DNA of 64,000 nt. It comes from Prauserella rugosa. GTDB lineage: Bacteria > Actinomycetota > Actinomycetes > Mycobacteriales > Pseudonocardiaceae. Made by a program: the position numbers and the translations under genes. Positions 27,837-39,143 of the stretch are shown here, in pieces (within the stretch, counting starts at the first letter, position 1; each line of letters begins with the position of its first letter). The DNA lies in the NCBI RefSeq assembly GCF_000719975.1, contig NZ_JOIJ01000003.1, positions 124,001 to 188,000 of the forward strand. The letters run 5' to 3'. The notes beneath the pieces were generated by a model. The model did no database searches, was not told the DNA's origin, and was given only the letters and a program-made list of their open reading frames with translations.

Positions 27837-29220
27837 CGAGGCGTTCCCGTCTCAGCGCGCCGACGGCAGCCGTGAACGCCTCGCCCCTGACCGCGTAGTC
27901 GCGGAACATGTCCAGCGACGCCGCAGCGGGTGCCAGCACCACTGCGTCGCCCGCACTCGCGAGCGCGTGGGCCGCGTTCACCGCCGATGTCATGGGATCA
28001 TGGTCTCCCGGATCGACGCGTGTGACGGGAACATCGGGCGCGTGTCGCGCAACAGCGGCGCCGATCACGTCCGCGTCGACCCCGAGCAGGACGACGCCGC
28101 GTAGCCGGGCGGCCACGCCCGCGACCAACTCGTCGACCGACGCGCCCTTGAGCTGGCCGCCCGCGATCCACACGACACCGTCCTGGGCGAGCAGCGAGCC
28201 GGCCGCGGCGTGCGGGTTGGTGGCCTTGGAGTCGTTGACGTAGCGCACGCCGTCCACCTCGTCGACGACGACGGCGCGGTGGGCACCGGGGGTGAAGGCG
28301 CGCAGCCCCTCGGCCACCGCGGCGGAGGGAATGCCGTGGGCACGGGCCAGCGCGGCGGCGGCGAGGGCGTTGGCGACGTTGTGCGGCCCCATCGGGCGGA
28401 CGTCGGACAGCGTCGCCAATTCCTCGGCGCCCTGCACCGGGTCGGCGACGTAGGCCCGGTCGACGAGCAGGTCCTCGACGATGCCGAGTTCGCCGGGGCG
28501 CGGGGTGTCGAGCCGGAACCCGACCCGGCGCGCGCCCTCGGGTGCGTACTCGTCGGCCAGGCGCTGCGACCACGCCTCCCCCGCGTTGTGCACGACGGTC
28601 GACGACCGGGCGTGGACGGTGCCCTTGGCCGCCGCGTAGGCCTCGAGCCCGCCGTGCCAGTCGAGGTGGTCCTCGGCGACGTTCAACACCACCGAGGCGC
28701 GCGGGGCGAGCGTGCTCGACCAGTGCAGCTGGAAGCTGGACAGTTCGACGGCGAGCACGTCGTGGCCCGCACGCACGGCGTCCAACACGGCGAAACCGAC
28801 GTTGCCGCAGGCCACCGCGTCGGCACCGGCCGCACGCAGCATCGACTCGAGCATGCCGACGGTCGTGGTCTTGCCGTTGGTACCGGTCACCACGAGCCAC
28901 GCGGGCGGACGCTCCCGCTCCTGGCCGAGCCGCCACGCCAGTTCGACGTCGCCGATCACCTCGATCCCGGCCTCGGCCGCGGCCACGAGCAGCGGCGCGG
29001 TCGGCCGCCACCCGGGGCTGGTCACCACGAGTTCGGTGCCCGCGGGCGGGGTGTCCAGTCCGGGAGCCAGGGTGGCGCCGAGCCCGTCCAGTTCGGCCAG
29101 GCGGTCGGCGTTGCCGTCCGTCACGGTCACGTGGGCGCCGAGCTCGGTCAGTGCCTCGGTCACGGACCGGCCGGTCACGCCTGCGCCCGCGACCAGCACC
29201 CGGGTTCCAGCCAGCTTCAC
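27823..29220 (-). CDS. murD: UDP-N-acetylmuramoyl-L-alanine-D-glutamate ligase
   Basis: 465 aa. N-terminal nucleotide fold VLVAGAGVTGRSVTEAL, ATP loop VTGTNGKTTTVGMLES, LNVAEDHLDWHG, and YVNDSKATNPHAAAGSL. The last is the MurD-specific SKATN lysine region. It adds D-Glu to UDP-MurNAc-L-Ala. GTG start, 3 nt after the mraY stop. Confidence 0.97.
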   Translation of the reverse strand: MKLAGTRVLVAGAGVTGRSVTEALTELGAHVTVTDGNADRLAELDGLGATLAPGLDTPPAGTELVVTSPGWRPTAPLLVAAAEAGIEVIGDVELAWRLGQERERPPAWLVVTGTNGKTTTVGMLESMLRAAGADAVACGNVGFAVLDAVRAGHDVLAVELSSFQLHWSSTLAPRASVVLNVAEDHLDWHGGLEAYAAAKGTVHARSSTVVHNAGEAWSQRLADEYAPEGARRVGFRLDTPRPGELGIVEDLLVDRAYVADPVQGAEELATLSDVRPMGPHNVANALAAAALARAHGIPSAAVAEGLRAFTPGAHRAVVVDEVDGVRYVNDSKATNPHAAAGSLLAQDGVVWIAGGQLKGASVDELVAGVAARLRGVVLLGVDADVIGAAVARHAPDVPVTRVDPGDHDPMTSAVNAAHALASAGDAVVLAPAAASLDMFRDYAVRGEAFTAAVGALRRERLGDGG

Positions 29221-29223
29221 CGA

Positions 29224-30309
29224 TCAGCCTCCGCCGAGTCCGAGCTGTTCGCTGTAGAACAGGCCGAGGCCGAACATGCAGCACACCGCGGCCAGCAGCC
29301 AGAAGCGGATGATCACGGTCGTCTCGGCCCAGCCGGCCAGTTCGAAGTGGTGATGGAACGGCGCCATGCGGAACAGGCGTTTGCGCGTCGTGCGGAACAC
29401 GGCGATCTGCAGCACCACCGAGACCATCTCGACCACGAACAGACCGCCGATGACGATGGCCAGCAGCTCGGTCCGCGTCGTCATCGACAGACCCGCGACG
29501 AGACCGCCCAACGCGAGCGAGCCGGTGTCGCCCATGAAGATCTTCGCCGGTGCGGCGTTCCACCACAGGAAACCGACACAGGCGCCGGCCGCCGCGGCCG
29601 CGACCACGGCGAGGTCGAGCGGGTCACGCACGTCGTAGCACGCGGCCTGCGGGGTCTCGACGCAGCTGAGCCGCGCCTGCCAGAAGGCGATGACCACGTA
29701 GGTCACCAGCACCATCGCCCCGGCGCCGCCCGCCAGCCCGTCGAGGCCGTCGGTGAAGTTCACCGCGTTCGACCACGCCGAGATCAGCAGGTAGCAGAAC
29801 AGGATGAACACCGGGACGGGGAAGAAGATCAGCGACAGGTCGCGCACGTACGACAGGTGCTGCGAGGCGGGGGTGAGCCCGTGCTCGTTGGCGAACTGCA
29901 GCACGAGGATGCCGAACACGACCGCGACCACGAGCTGTCCCACCAGCTTGGCGGTCTTGTTCAGCCCGAGGTTGCGCTGCTTGCGGATCTTGATGAAGTC
30001 GTCGAGGAAGCCGACGAGGCCGAGTCCGACCGACAGGAACAGCACGAGCAGACCGGACGCAGTCGGCCCCGAGTTCGACGAGTCGCGGATCAGGTCGACC
30101 AGGTGCGCCACGAAGTAGGCGACCACCATCGCGACGATGATCGCGACGCCGCCCATCGTGGGCGTGCCGCGCTTCGACCGGTGCCCCTCCGGGCCCTCCT
30201 CGCGGATCTCCTGGCCGAAGCCCTGCTTCGAGAACACCCGGATGAGGTAGGGGGTGAACAGGATGGAGATCAGCAGCCCCACCGAGGCCGCGATCAGGAT
30301 GCTGATCAC
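29224..30309 (-). CDS. mraY: Phospho-MurNAc-pentapeptide translocase
   Basis: 361 aa with ten membrane helices. Active-site motifs are present: [28 protein letters not shown] (catalytic Asp pair), [12 protein letters not shown], and the C-terminal HHHFE in [12 protein letters not shown]. It transfers phospho-MurNAc-pentapeptide to undecaprenyl phosphate to form lipid I. GTG 30309 overlaps the murF stop (GTGA) and gives the standard N-terminus; the frame upstream is out-of-frame murF. Confidence 0.97.
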   Translation of the reverse strand: MISILIAASVGLLISILFTPYLIRVFSKQGFGQEIREEGPEGHRSKRGTPTMGGVAIIVAMVVAYFVAHLVDLIRDSSNSGPTASGLLVLFLSVGLGLVGFLDDFIKIRKQRNLGLNKTAKLVGQLVVAVVFGILVLQFANEHGLTPASQHLSYVRDLSLIFFPVPVFILFCYLLISAWSNAVNFTDGLDGLAGGAGAMVLVTYVVIAFWQARLSCVETPQAACYDVRDPLDLAVVAAAAAGACVGFLWWNAAPAKIFMGDTGSLALGGLVAGLSMTTRTELLAIVIGGLFVVEMVSVVLQIAVFRTTRKRLFRMAPFHHHFELAGWAETTVIIRFWLLAAVCCMFGLGLFYSEQLGLGGG

Positions 30310-31787
30310 TCGGTGCCCTCCAGCTCGGTGCCCTCGAGCAGGGCGTCGGCCACGCGCCACATCTCGGCGACCTTGGAGGCCTTGACCAGGACCACGTCGT
30401 CGGGACGCAGCTCATCGCGCAGCAGGGCGACGGCCGCGTCGGTGTCGGGAACCAGAACCGACTCCTCTCCCCATGAACCTTCGTGGCTGGCACCGGTGTG
30501 CATCGGGGCGGCCGCGTCTCCGACCACCACGAGTCTGCTGATGTTCAGGCGCACCGCGAGCCTGCCGATCTCGTCGTGCGCGGACACGCTATCGGTACCC
30601 AGTTCGCCCATCTCCGACAGGACCGCCCATGATCGCCTTCCGCCGGACCTGGCCATGGAGGCCAGGGTTTTCAGCGCGGCCTTCATCGACTCGGGGTTGG
30701 CGTTGTAGGAGTCGTTGAGCACGGTGACGCCGTCCTCGCGGGTGGTCACCTCCATCCGGCGCGCGGACCGGCGCTGCGCGGAGGACAGGCGCCGCGCGAC
30801 GTCCTCGACGTCGGTTCCCGCCTCGAGGGCGATGGCCGCCGCGGTGAGGGCGTTGCCCACGTGGTGTTCGCCGTACAGGGAGAGCGTGACGTCGGCCGAG
30901 CCCTGCGGGGTGACGAGCCGGAACGAGGCCCTGGCCTGGTCGTCGAGGCGGACGTTCTCGGCCCGCACGGTGGCCTCGGGGCTCTCGCCGACGAACACGA
31001 CCCGCGCGGACGTGCGCGAGGCCATCGCCGCCACCAGCGGGTCGTCGGCGTTGAGGATCGCCACGCCGTCGGACGGGAGCGCCTCGACCAGTTCGCCCTT
31101 GGTCTTGGCGATGCCCTCGCGCGAGCCGAACTCCCCGACGTGCGCGCTGCCCACGTTGAGGACCACACCGATCGTCGGCGGCGCCACGCGGGCGAGCTCG
31201 GCGATGTGGCCCGGACCGCGTGCCGACAGTTCGAGCACGAGGTGGCGGGTGGAGGCGTCGGCGCGCAACGCGGTCCACGGGTGGCCCAGCTCGTTGTTGA
31301 ACGACCCCGGCGGAGCGACGGTCGGGCCGAGCGGCTCCAGCAGCTGCGCGATGAGGTCCTTGGTCGAGGTCTTGCCGGACGAACCGGTCACGCCGACGAC
31401 GAAGAGCCCGTCCTCGGTGAGCCGGTCGACCACGTGCCTGGCGAGCTTGGCGAGGGCCGCGAGCACCGCCGCGCCGGAGCCGTCGGTGTCACCGGCAAGG
31501 GCCATGGCGTTGCTCGTACCCCCGTCGGCGCCGTGCACGGGAGGGGCGATCACCGCGGGGGCGTCGACCTCGCGGCCCGCGAGCACCCCCGCGGCGCCGT
31601 CGGCGACGGCCTTGGCCGCGAACGTGTGCCCGTCGACCCGCTCGCCCGGCAGCGCGACGAACAGGCCGCCTGCCCGGAGTTCGCGCGAGTCGAACTCGAC
31701 GGAGGCGGTCACCCGCTCGCTGCCGTCGGTGCGGTGCAACCGGCCGCCGGTGACCTCGGCGATCTCGGCCAGGCTCATCTCGATCAC
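30306..31787 (-). CDS. murF: UDP-MurNAc-tripeptide D-alanyl-D-alanine ligase
   Basis: 493 aa. The substrate domain has [18 protein letters not shown]. The ATP loop [18 protein letters not shown] is followed by [10 protein letters not shown] and the C-terminal [16 protein letters not shown]. It adds D-Ala-D-Ala, finishing the UDP-MurNAc-pentapeptide. It has an insert of about 45 aa around residues 70-105 ([20 protein letters not shown]) that most MurF proteins lack. Coupled at both ends by 4-nt overlaps. Confidence 0.96.
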   Translation of the reverse strand: MIEMSLAEIAEVTGGRLHRTDGSERVTASVEFDSRELRAGGLFVALPGERVDGHTFAAKAVADGAAGVLAGREVDAPAVIAPPVHGADGGTSNAMALAGDTDGSGAAVLAALAKLARHVVDRLTEDGLFVVGVTGSSGKTSTKDLIAQLLEPLGPTVAPPGSFNNELGHPWTALRADASTRHLVLELSARGPGHIAELARVAPPTIGVVLNVGSAHVGEFGSREGIAKTKGELVEALPSDGVAILNADDPLVAAMASRTSARVVFVGESPEATVRAENVRLDDQARASFRLVTPQGSADVTLSLYGEHHVGNALTAAAIALEAGTDVEDVARRLSSAQRRSARRMEVTTREDGVTVLNDSYNANPESMKAALKTLASMARSGGRRSWAVLSEMGELGTDSVSAHDEIGRLAVRLNISRLVVVGDAAAPMHTGASHEGSWGEESVLVPDTDAAVALLRDELRPDDVVLVKASKVAEMWRVADALLEGTELEGTE

Positions 31788-33364
31788 AGGTTCACCTCGA
31801 GTGTCTTGCGAATGGCGGCTTCCAGTTCGTCGCGGTCAGAGAAGGGATGCACCACTCCACCGACGTCCTGGCCGCTCTCATGTCCTTTGCCCGCCACGAG
31901 GACGACGTCGCCGGGACCCGCCTCGGCGACCGCCGCCGCGATGGCCGCCCTGCGGTCGCCGATCTCGCGGATCTCGCCCGCCTCGGCGGGACTCACGGCT
32001 CGGGCGCCCTGCAGCATGGCCGCCCTGATGGCGGCCGGGTCCTCGCTGCGCGGGTTGTCGTCGGTGACGATCACCAGCTCGCTGCCGCGCACCGCCGCCT
32101 CGCCCATCATGGGCCGCTTGGCGGTGTCGCGGTCGCCGCCGCACCCGAGCACCGTGATGATGCGCCCGTCGGTGCGGGCGCGCAGCGCGCGCAACGCCTC
32201 GGTGACCGCCGCGGGTTTGTGGGCGTAGTCCACGACCGCGGTGTACGGCTGACCCACCGACACCCGTTCCATCCGGCCGGGTACCTCGACGGAGGCGAGA
32301 CCGGCGACGATCGTGTCGAGGGGTACGTCGACCGTGTCGAGGATGGCCGCCGCCAGCACCGCGTTCGCGACGTTGAACTCACCCGGCAGCGGGATGCTCG
32401 CGCGGGCGGTGCGCCCGTCGGGGTGGTGCAGGGTGAAGGCTTGTTCGCCCGTCGGCGTGGTGGCGATGTCGTCGGCCCGCCAGCTCGCGTCGAGTCCGGG
32501 TTCGGTGGCGACGGTGACCGTCTGCGGGGTCACCAGCTGCTGGCCCCACGCGCTGTCGACCACGACGACCTCGCTGGTGGACCTGCCGTCGAACAGCAGC
32601 GACTTGGCGGCGAAGTACTCCTCCATGTCGCGGTGGAAGTCGAGGTGGTCCTGCGAGAGGTTGGTGAACGCGCCGACCGCGAACCGCGTGCCGTTGACGC
32701 GGCCGAGGCTCAGGGCGTGGCTGGAGACCTCCATGGGCACGTGGGTGACGCCCTGCTCGGCCATCAACGCGAACAGTGCCTGCAGGTCCGGCGCCTCGGG
32801 CGTGGTGAAGGCGCTCGCGAGCCGCTCCCCGCCGATGCGCGTCTCGACCGTGCCGATCAGACCGGTGTCGTGCCCGGCCGCGCGCAGGCCGGCCTCGACG
32901 AGGTAGGCGGTCGTCGTCTTGCCGGACGTCCCGGTGACGCCGAGGACGCTGAGACGCAGCGACGGCTCGCCGTAGATCCAGGCGGCGATCTCGCCGAGCA
33001 CGGCCCGCGGGTCGGGATGCACCAGCACGGGCAGCTCGGTGTCGCGGAGGTCGGGGCGTTCGGCGCCGGCCTCGTCGGTCAGCACGGCGGCGGCGCCCGC
33101 GGCGATCGCGTCGCCGGCGAAGTCGGCACCGTGCACCCTGGCGCCGGGCAGCGCCGCGAACAGATCGCCCGGCCGGACGTCCTGGGCTCGCAGGGTCGCG
33201 CCCGTCACGGCGGTCTCGGGTGGCGCCGAGTTCGCGGGGCCCGCGATCAGCCGGGCACCCGAGCGCGCCACGAGCGTGGTCACGGGAACCGGTTCGGTAC
33301 GCGCCGGGCGCGGCGGCGCGGGACGTGCCTTGGCGGGTCCCTGCTCGTGCTTGTTGACAGACAC
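31784..33364 (-). CDS. murE: UDP-MurNAc-L-Ala-D-Glu:meso-diaminopimelate ligase
   Basis: 526 aa. ATP loop LGVTGTSGKTTTAYLVEAGL, FTNLSQDHLDFH, and DDNPRSEDP. The DNPR motif marks a meso-diaminopimelate-adding enzyme, so the wall is DAP type (chemotype IV fits Pseudonocardiales). The GTG start lies 6 nt after TAACCT with no RBS. murE therefore begins the cluster from its own leaderless promoter. The normal upstream partner ftsI is missing here; the next gene is kstD. Confidence 0.97.
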   Translation of the reverse strand: MSVNKHEQGPAKARPAPPRPARTEPVPVTTLVARSGARLIAGPANSAPPETAVTGATLRAQDVRPGDLFAALPGARVHGADFAGDAIAAGAAAVLTDEAGAERPDLRDTELPVLVHPDPRAVLGEIAAWIYGEPSLRLSVLGVTGTSGKTTTAYLVEAGLRAAGHDTGLIGTVETRIGGERLASAFTTPEAPDLQALFALMAEQGVTHVPMEVSSHALSLGRVNGTRFAVGAFTNLSQDHLDFHRDMEEYFAAKSLLFDGRSTSEVVVVDSAWGQQLVTPQTVTVATEPGLDASWRADDIATTPTGEQAFTLHHPDGRTARASIPLPGEFNVANAVLAAAILDTVDVPLDTIVAGLASVEVPGRMERVSVGQPYTAVVDYAHKPAAVTEALRALRARTDGRIITVLGCGGDRDTAKRPMMGEAAVRGSELVIVTDDNPRSEDPAAIRAAMLQGARAVSPAEAGEIREIGDRRAAIAAAVAEAGPGDVVLVAGKGHESGQDVGGVVHPFSDRDELEAAIRKTLEVNL

Positions 33365-33370
33365 GCGGGA

Positions 33371-33376
33371 AGGTTA
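33371..33376 (-). promoter_or_regulatory. -10 hexamer TAACCT for leaderless murE
   Basis: TAACCT ends 6 nt before the GTG at 33364, in the 80-nt gap after kstD. It would make murE-onward transcription independent of the steroid operon upstream. Confidence 0.5.
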
Positions 33377-33444
33377 CCCACGGCCGGGCCGTCGTCGTGC
33401 AGCGCCCGGCGGCGGGTCGACCACCGGCGCGCGCCCGTGCGTGA

Positions 33445-35340
33445 TCACCTGCGCACGCGGGGTGTTCCCGGATTCCGCGGGGTGTGCACGGGGCCGCTTC
33501 CGGCAGTGTCCTCAGCGGTGTCCTCAGCGGTGCTCCCGACGGTGTGCTCGGCGGTGTCCGCGGTGGGGCCCCCGACGGTGTCCGCGGGGGTGTCCTCAGC
33601 GGCGTCCGCGGCAGCACGTCCTGCGGCGTCCTCGGCGGCGAGGTAGCCGAACACCATGGCGGGACCGATGGTGGCCCCCGGTCCGGCGTAGGTGTGCCCC
33701 ATGACCGCCGCACTGCTGTTACCCGCGGCGTACAGCCCGGGGATCACCGATCCGTCCTCCCGCAGCACCCGTGCCCGCGGATCCGTACGGACGCCGCCCT
33801 TGGTGCCCAGATCCCCCGGAACCATCTTCACCGCGTAGTACGGCGCCTGGTTCAGTTCGCCCAGACTCGGGTTGGGCTTGTTCCGCGGATCGCCGTAGTA
33901 GTGGTCGTAGCGGCTCCGGCCACGGCCGAAGTCGAGGTCCTCGCCCGCGCGGGCGAACCCGTTGAACCGCTCCACAGTGGATTCGAGGTTCTCGGCCGGC
34001 ACACCCATGCGGTCGGCGAGCTCGGCGATCGTGTCGGCCCGGACCACCACGCCGTGCTTGAACCAGCGGCCGGGCAGCGCCTGCCGCGGCCCGAGCCCGG
34101 TGAACATGTACCGGTTGCGGTAACGCTGGTCGAACACGAGCCACGTGGGGATGTTCTCCCCCGGCCCGTCCCCGCGGCCGTGCTCACCGCCGTACATCGC
34201 GTGGACCGCGTCCACGTAGGGCGCCGACTCGTTGCCGAACCGCCTGCCGCGGTCGTTGACCATCACGCAGCCGGGCCGCGACCGTTCGGCCAACGCGAAC
34301 CACGGTCCGCCGGGCAGTGGGATCGACGGGCCCCACCATGCGTCGTCCATGAGGTCGACGGCGGCACCGACGTCCATCGCCGCCGTGATCGCGTCGCCGG
34401 TGTTGGCCTTCGCCCCGACCGTCCACTCCGTACCGATCGGCGCCCGCTGGTAGCGCTGCCTGAGCTCGGCGTTGTGTTCGAATCCGCCCGCGGCGAGCAC
34501 GACCCCGCGGCGAGCACGGATCAGCACCTCACGGCCGTCCTCGGTCACGACCACCCCGTCGACCCGCTCGCGGCCCGCCGATCCCCTCGCGCCGGGGTCC
34601 GGACCCGTGTGCAGCCGCACGAGGGGCCGTTCGAGACGCACCTCGACCCCCGCACGCAGGAGGCCGACGCGCAACGCCGCCGCAATGGCCTGTCCCATGG
34701 TGAGCTGCCGCCTGCCGCGCGCCAGTCCCGCGAGCCACCGCAGTCCGAGACTCAACAGGGTCAGCACGCCCCGGGGGTGCCGGGCGATGAGGCTCAGCCA
34801 CCGGTAGTCTGCCTGACCGAGGGGAACGCCGAGCGGCGGCGCGCTGTAGGGCCGTTCGAGGCGGGCACGTTCGTCGCCGAGCAACCGGGCGTCGACGGGT
34901 TTCGGCTCGGCCGATCTGCCCACCACCTTGCCGCCAGGGGCTTCCGGGTAGTAGTCGGAGTAGCCGCGCACCCACGCCAGCCGCAGCGGTGTGGTGCGTT
35001 CGACGAAGCGCAGCACCTCGGGGCCACGCTCGAGGTAGGCGTCGATGCGGTCGGGGTCGGCCACGTCGCCGACGATGGTGCGCAGGTAGTCCCTGGCCTC
35101 CTCCGGTGTGTCGGCGACCCCGGCCCTGCGCAACGCATCGTTGCCGGGGACCCACACCCCACCGCCCGACCTGGCGGTCGACCCGCCGAACGCGGCGGCC
35201 TTCTCCACGACCACCGTGGACAGTCCACTGTGGGCAGCACGAAGGGCCGCGGTCATCCCGGCCGCACCGCTGCCCACCACGACGACGTCGAACTCCTCGC
35301 CCCCGCCTGCGTTCCCGCCGTCGACGGCGCCCGGGGTCAC
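33445..35340 (-). CDS. kstD: 3-ketosteroid delta1-dehydrogenase (KstD family)
   Basis: 631 aa. The FAD Rossmann motif VVGSGAAGM is at about residues 22-30. The C-terminal FAD-binding signature is GLYAAGNSSAAVMGHTYAGPGATIGPAMVFGYLAA. Its Tyr and the Gly four residues later match the Tyr487/Gly491 pair of Rhodococcus KstD1, and YSDYYPEA (127-134) matches the Tyr119 region. It introduces the C1-C2 double bond in ring A of 3-ketosteroids, a step towards ring opening. About 60 extra C-terminal residues form an acidic repeat tail (EDTAEDTAG-like), encoded by the GTCCTCAGCGGT repeats near 33500-33620. The GTG start overlaps the ferredoxin stop. Third gene of its operon. Confidence 0.85.
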   Translation of the reverse strand: MTPGAVDGGNAGGGEEFDVVVVGSGAAGMTAALRAAHSGLSTVVVEKAAAFGGSTARSGGGVWVPGNDALRRAGVADTPEEARDYLRTIVGDVADPDRIDAYLERGPEVLRFVERTTPLRLAWVRGYSDYYPEAPGGKVVGRSAEPKPVDARLLGDERARLERPYSAPPLGVPLGQADYRWLSLIARHPRGVLTLLSLGLRWLAGLARGRRQLTMGQAIAAALRVGLLRAGVEVRLERPLVRLHTGPDPGARGSAGRERVDGVVVTEDGREVLIRARRGVVLAAGGFEHNAELRQRYQRAPIGTEWTVGAKANTGDAITAAMDVGAAVDLMDDAWWGPSIPLPGGPWFALAERSRPGCVMVNDRGRRFGNESAPYVDAVHAMYGGEHGRGDGPGENIPTWLVFDQRYRNRYMFTGLGPRQALPGRWFKHGVVVRADTIAELADRMGVPAENLESTVERFNGFARAGEDLDFGRGRSRYDHYYGDPRNKPNPSLGELNQAPYYAVKMVPGDLGTKGGVRTDPRARVLREDGSVIPGLYAAGNSSAAVMGHTYAGPGATIGPAMVFGYLAAEDAAGRAAADAAEDTPADTVGGPTADTAEHTVGSTAEDTAEDTAGSGPVHTPRNPGTPRVRR

Positions 35341-35537
35341 CGCTGCTCCGACTCGTCGAGAGACAGTGCCGCCTTGGGGCACGAGGCGACGGCCTGCCGC
35401 ACCGCGTCCACGGTTTCGGCGTTCGGTTGGGCCTTGATCAGCAGGTTCTCGTCCTCGTCCAGTTCGAAGACGTCCGGCGCGACGGCCTCGCAGATGCCGT
35501 TGGCCTCGCACAGATCCCAGTCGACGACGATCCTCAC
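35337..35537 (-). CDS. 3Fe-4S-type ferredoxin
   Basis: 66 aa. Cys10 and Cys16 (DLCEANGICEAVAP) and Cys53 (VASCPKAALSL) give the three-ligand C-x5-C ... CP pattern of 3Fe-4S ferredoxins that serve cytochrome P450s and other oxygenases. The acidic middle (FELDEDENLL) suits docking. RBS AAGGAGGAG, and a GTGA overlap with the flavoprotein stop. M. tuberculosis has a similar ferredoxin (fdxD, Rv3503c) in its mce4 locus; here the gene has moved next to kstD. Its likely partner is a steroid P450 or the Kst oxygenase, neither of which is in the window. Confidence 0.9.
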   Translation of the reverse strand: MRIVVDWDLCEANGICEAVAPDVFELDEDENLLIKAQPNAETVDAVRQAVASCPKAALSLDESEQR

Positions 35538-37147
35538 GTCTCCTCCTTCTCGTGGTGCCGCTGCTCGGTCAGCGCCGCGGCCGCGCGCCTGCCCGAGAAC
35601 ACACAGTCCGCAAGGGACAGTCCGCTCACGTACGACTCCGAGCACACGCCGACCGCGGTACGCCCGGCCGCGTAGAGTCCGGGCACGGCCGCACCGTCGC
35701 CGCGGACCACCGCGCCGGTCGCTTCGTCGACCACCAGGCCGCCGAGGGTGATCATCGGGATGGGGAACGCGGGCTGGGTCCGCAGCGAGCAGTCGATGGC
35801 GTAGAACGGGCCGCGCTCCAGGGGGCGCACGTGCTCGGGATCCTTGCCCATGCGGTCGCGGGTGCCCGCGCGGGCGTCGGCGTTGTACGACTCGACCGTG
35901 CGTACGAGCCCGCCGGCGTCGATCCCTCGGCGGCGGGCCAACGTCGCGAGGTCCTCGGCCTTCTCGTGGCCGATGCGCAGTACGTACTCGGCCTGGAGCC
36001 GTTGGAACCACAGGGTCTGCCGCGGCACCTGCCGTTTGGCCTCGGCGCGGATGCGCTCGTCGATGATCAGGTACGCCTCCGAGTCCGGTTGGCGCGCCAC
36101 GTGGTCGCCGATGCGGGCGCCGTAGTAGGTCTCGTTGCAGATCCGCTGCCCGCGGTTGTTGACCAGTACGCCCTCGACCATCGCCAGCGGCGGGTTGTAG
36201 AACCGCCACGCCGACACCCGGTGCATGCGGTCGGTCTGCCCACCCACCTGCTCGCCAAGGGCGATGCCGCTGCCGTCGTCGCCGATGGTGCCGAGCGAGG
36301 AGCCGCGCCGGTACGCGGGCGCGTGCCGGGCGAGCAGCGGCCGGTTGAACACGAATCCGCCCGCGGCGAGCACGACGCCCCGGCGGGCGCGGAACCGGCG
36401 GCGCACGACATGGTCGCGTTCGAAGCGCCGGATCGGGCGGTCCAGTATCCGGCCGAGGGGGCGGTAATAGATGTTGAGTTTGAGATTGGCGGCCGCCAGC
36501 AGGCGATGCAGCCCTCGCGCGAGAGTGCCGCGGATCTCGTCGGCCTCCACCCCGACGACGCGCTCGCCGTCGGTGATCAGCCGGGTGGCCCTGGTCTGGG
36601 TGCGCACCCCGATGGGCCTGCGGGCCACCGCCCTGCGCAGCGCCGCGAACAGCGGTTTGCCCGAGACCCCCTTGCCCTTGGCCCGATGCCCTCGCGGGGC
36701 GGGCGGCGCCACCTCCGAGAACGGCGGAGCCAGCTCGTTGCCCGAGTAGTACAGGTAGTGCTCGTTGGTCGGGTACGACGTCTTGCGCGGCGCCATGCTG
36801 CCCTCGAACGGCACGCCGTGCCGCTCGAGCCACCGCAGGTTGTCCAGGCTCTGCGCGCAGAACCGGCCGAGGGTCTCGTCGGAGACGACGCCCGCGGTTT
36901 CGAGCCGCAGGTAGTCGAGCATCGCCTCGGTGGTGTCGGTGAATCCGGCCGCGTGCTGGTGGTCGGTACCACCACCGGCGTAGACGACACCGCCGCTGAT
37001 GGCCGTCGCCCCGCCACCCCGGAACCGATCGAGCACGAGGACGTCGGCGCCCGCGTCACAGGCCTCGACCGCGGCACACGCCCCCGCACCGCCGAATCCG
37101 ACGATCACCACGTCGGCCTCGGCGTCCCAGTCCCGGTTCCCCGTCAT
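35534..37147 (-). CDS. KstD-like FAD-dependent oxidoreductase (candidate 3-ketosteroid 4(5)-dehydrogenase)
   Basis: 537 aa from the ATG at 37147. FAD motif VVIVGFGGAGACAAVEA, then FRGGGATAISGGVVYAGGG, with the C-terminal PGLYAAGRTAVGVCSESYVSGLSLADCVFSGRRAA. It belongs to the FAD_binding_2 superfamily with KstD, but the substrate-side motif (SESYVSGLSLAD) differs from the GHTYxGPG of true KstD. Kst4D/5-alpha-dehydrogenase or a related steroid desaturase is a reasonable guess; the reaction is not proven by sequence. First gene of a three-gene operon with a perfect KstR-type operator about 86 nt upstream. A 20-aa longer start exists but reads as low-quality sequence. Confidence 0.75.
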   Translation of the reverse strand: MTGNRDWDAEADVVIVGFGGAGACAAVEACDAGADVLVLDRFRGGGATAISGGVVYAGGGTDHQHAAGFTDTTEAMLDYLRLETAGVVSDETLGRFCAQSLDNLRWLERHGVPFEGSMAPRKTSYPTNEHYLYYSGNELAPPFSEVAPPAPRGHRAKGKGVSGKPLFAALRRAVARRPIGVRTQTRATRLITDGERVVGVEADEIRGTLARGLHRLLAAANLKLNIYYRPLGRILDRPIRRFERDHVVRRRFRARRGVVLAAGGFVFNRPLLARHAPAYRRGSSLGTIGDDGSGIALGEQVGGQTDRMHRVSAWRFYNPPLAMVEGVLVNNRGQRICNETYYGARIGDHVARQPDSEAYLIIDERIRAEAKRQVPRQTLWFQRLQAEYVLRIGHEKAEDLATLARRRGIDAGGLVRTVESYNADARAGTRDRMGKDPEHVRPLERGPFYAIDCSLRTQPAFPIPMITLGGLVVDEATGAVVRGDGAAVPGLYAAGRTAVGVCSESYVSGLSLADCVFSGRRAAAALTEQRHHEKEET

Positions 37148-37232
37148 CGGCGCCCCGTTCGTCGTCGGACAGTGCCGCGGCGTGCGGCCGCCGGTTCGCT
37201 GCCGCACCGCCGTCCCACATCATGCCGATAAC

Positions 37233-37246
37233 TGAAACATGTTTCA
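37233..37246. promoter_or_regulatory. KstR-type operator TGAAACATGTTTCA
   Basis: A perfect 14-bp palindrome that fits TnnAACnnGTTnnA, the KstR consensus. It lies between the divergent flavoprotein (37147) and methyltransferase (37375) genes. No clear -35/-10 pair overlaps it. Confidence 0.75.
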
Positions 37247-37338
37247 ACTCTTGACGTCGACCGGTCCCGGCCGGCCGGCACCGGAACCCGCCCCATGCAG
37301 CGCGCCGGACGCCATCACGTTCCACCGGGGGAAGAGGT

Positions 37339-39114
<1,776 letters not shown>

Positions 39115-39143
<29 letters not shown>

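Noticed and set aside
35337..36833. A ferredoxin fused to a long N-terminal extension
   Set aside because: The extension is the flavoprotein gene in another frame. A GTG with a strong RBS at 35537 gives a normal 66-aa ferredoxin.
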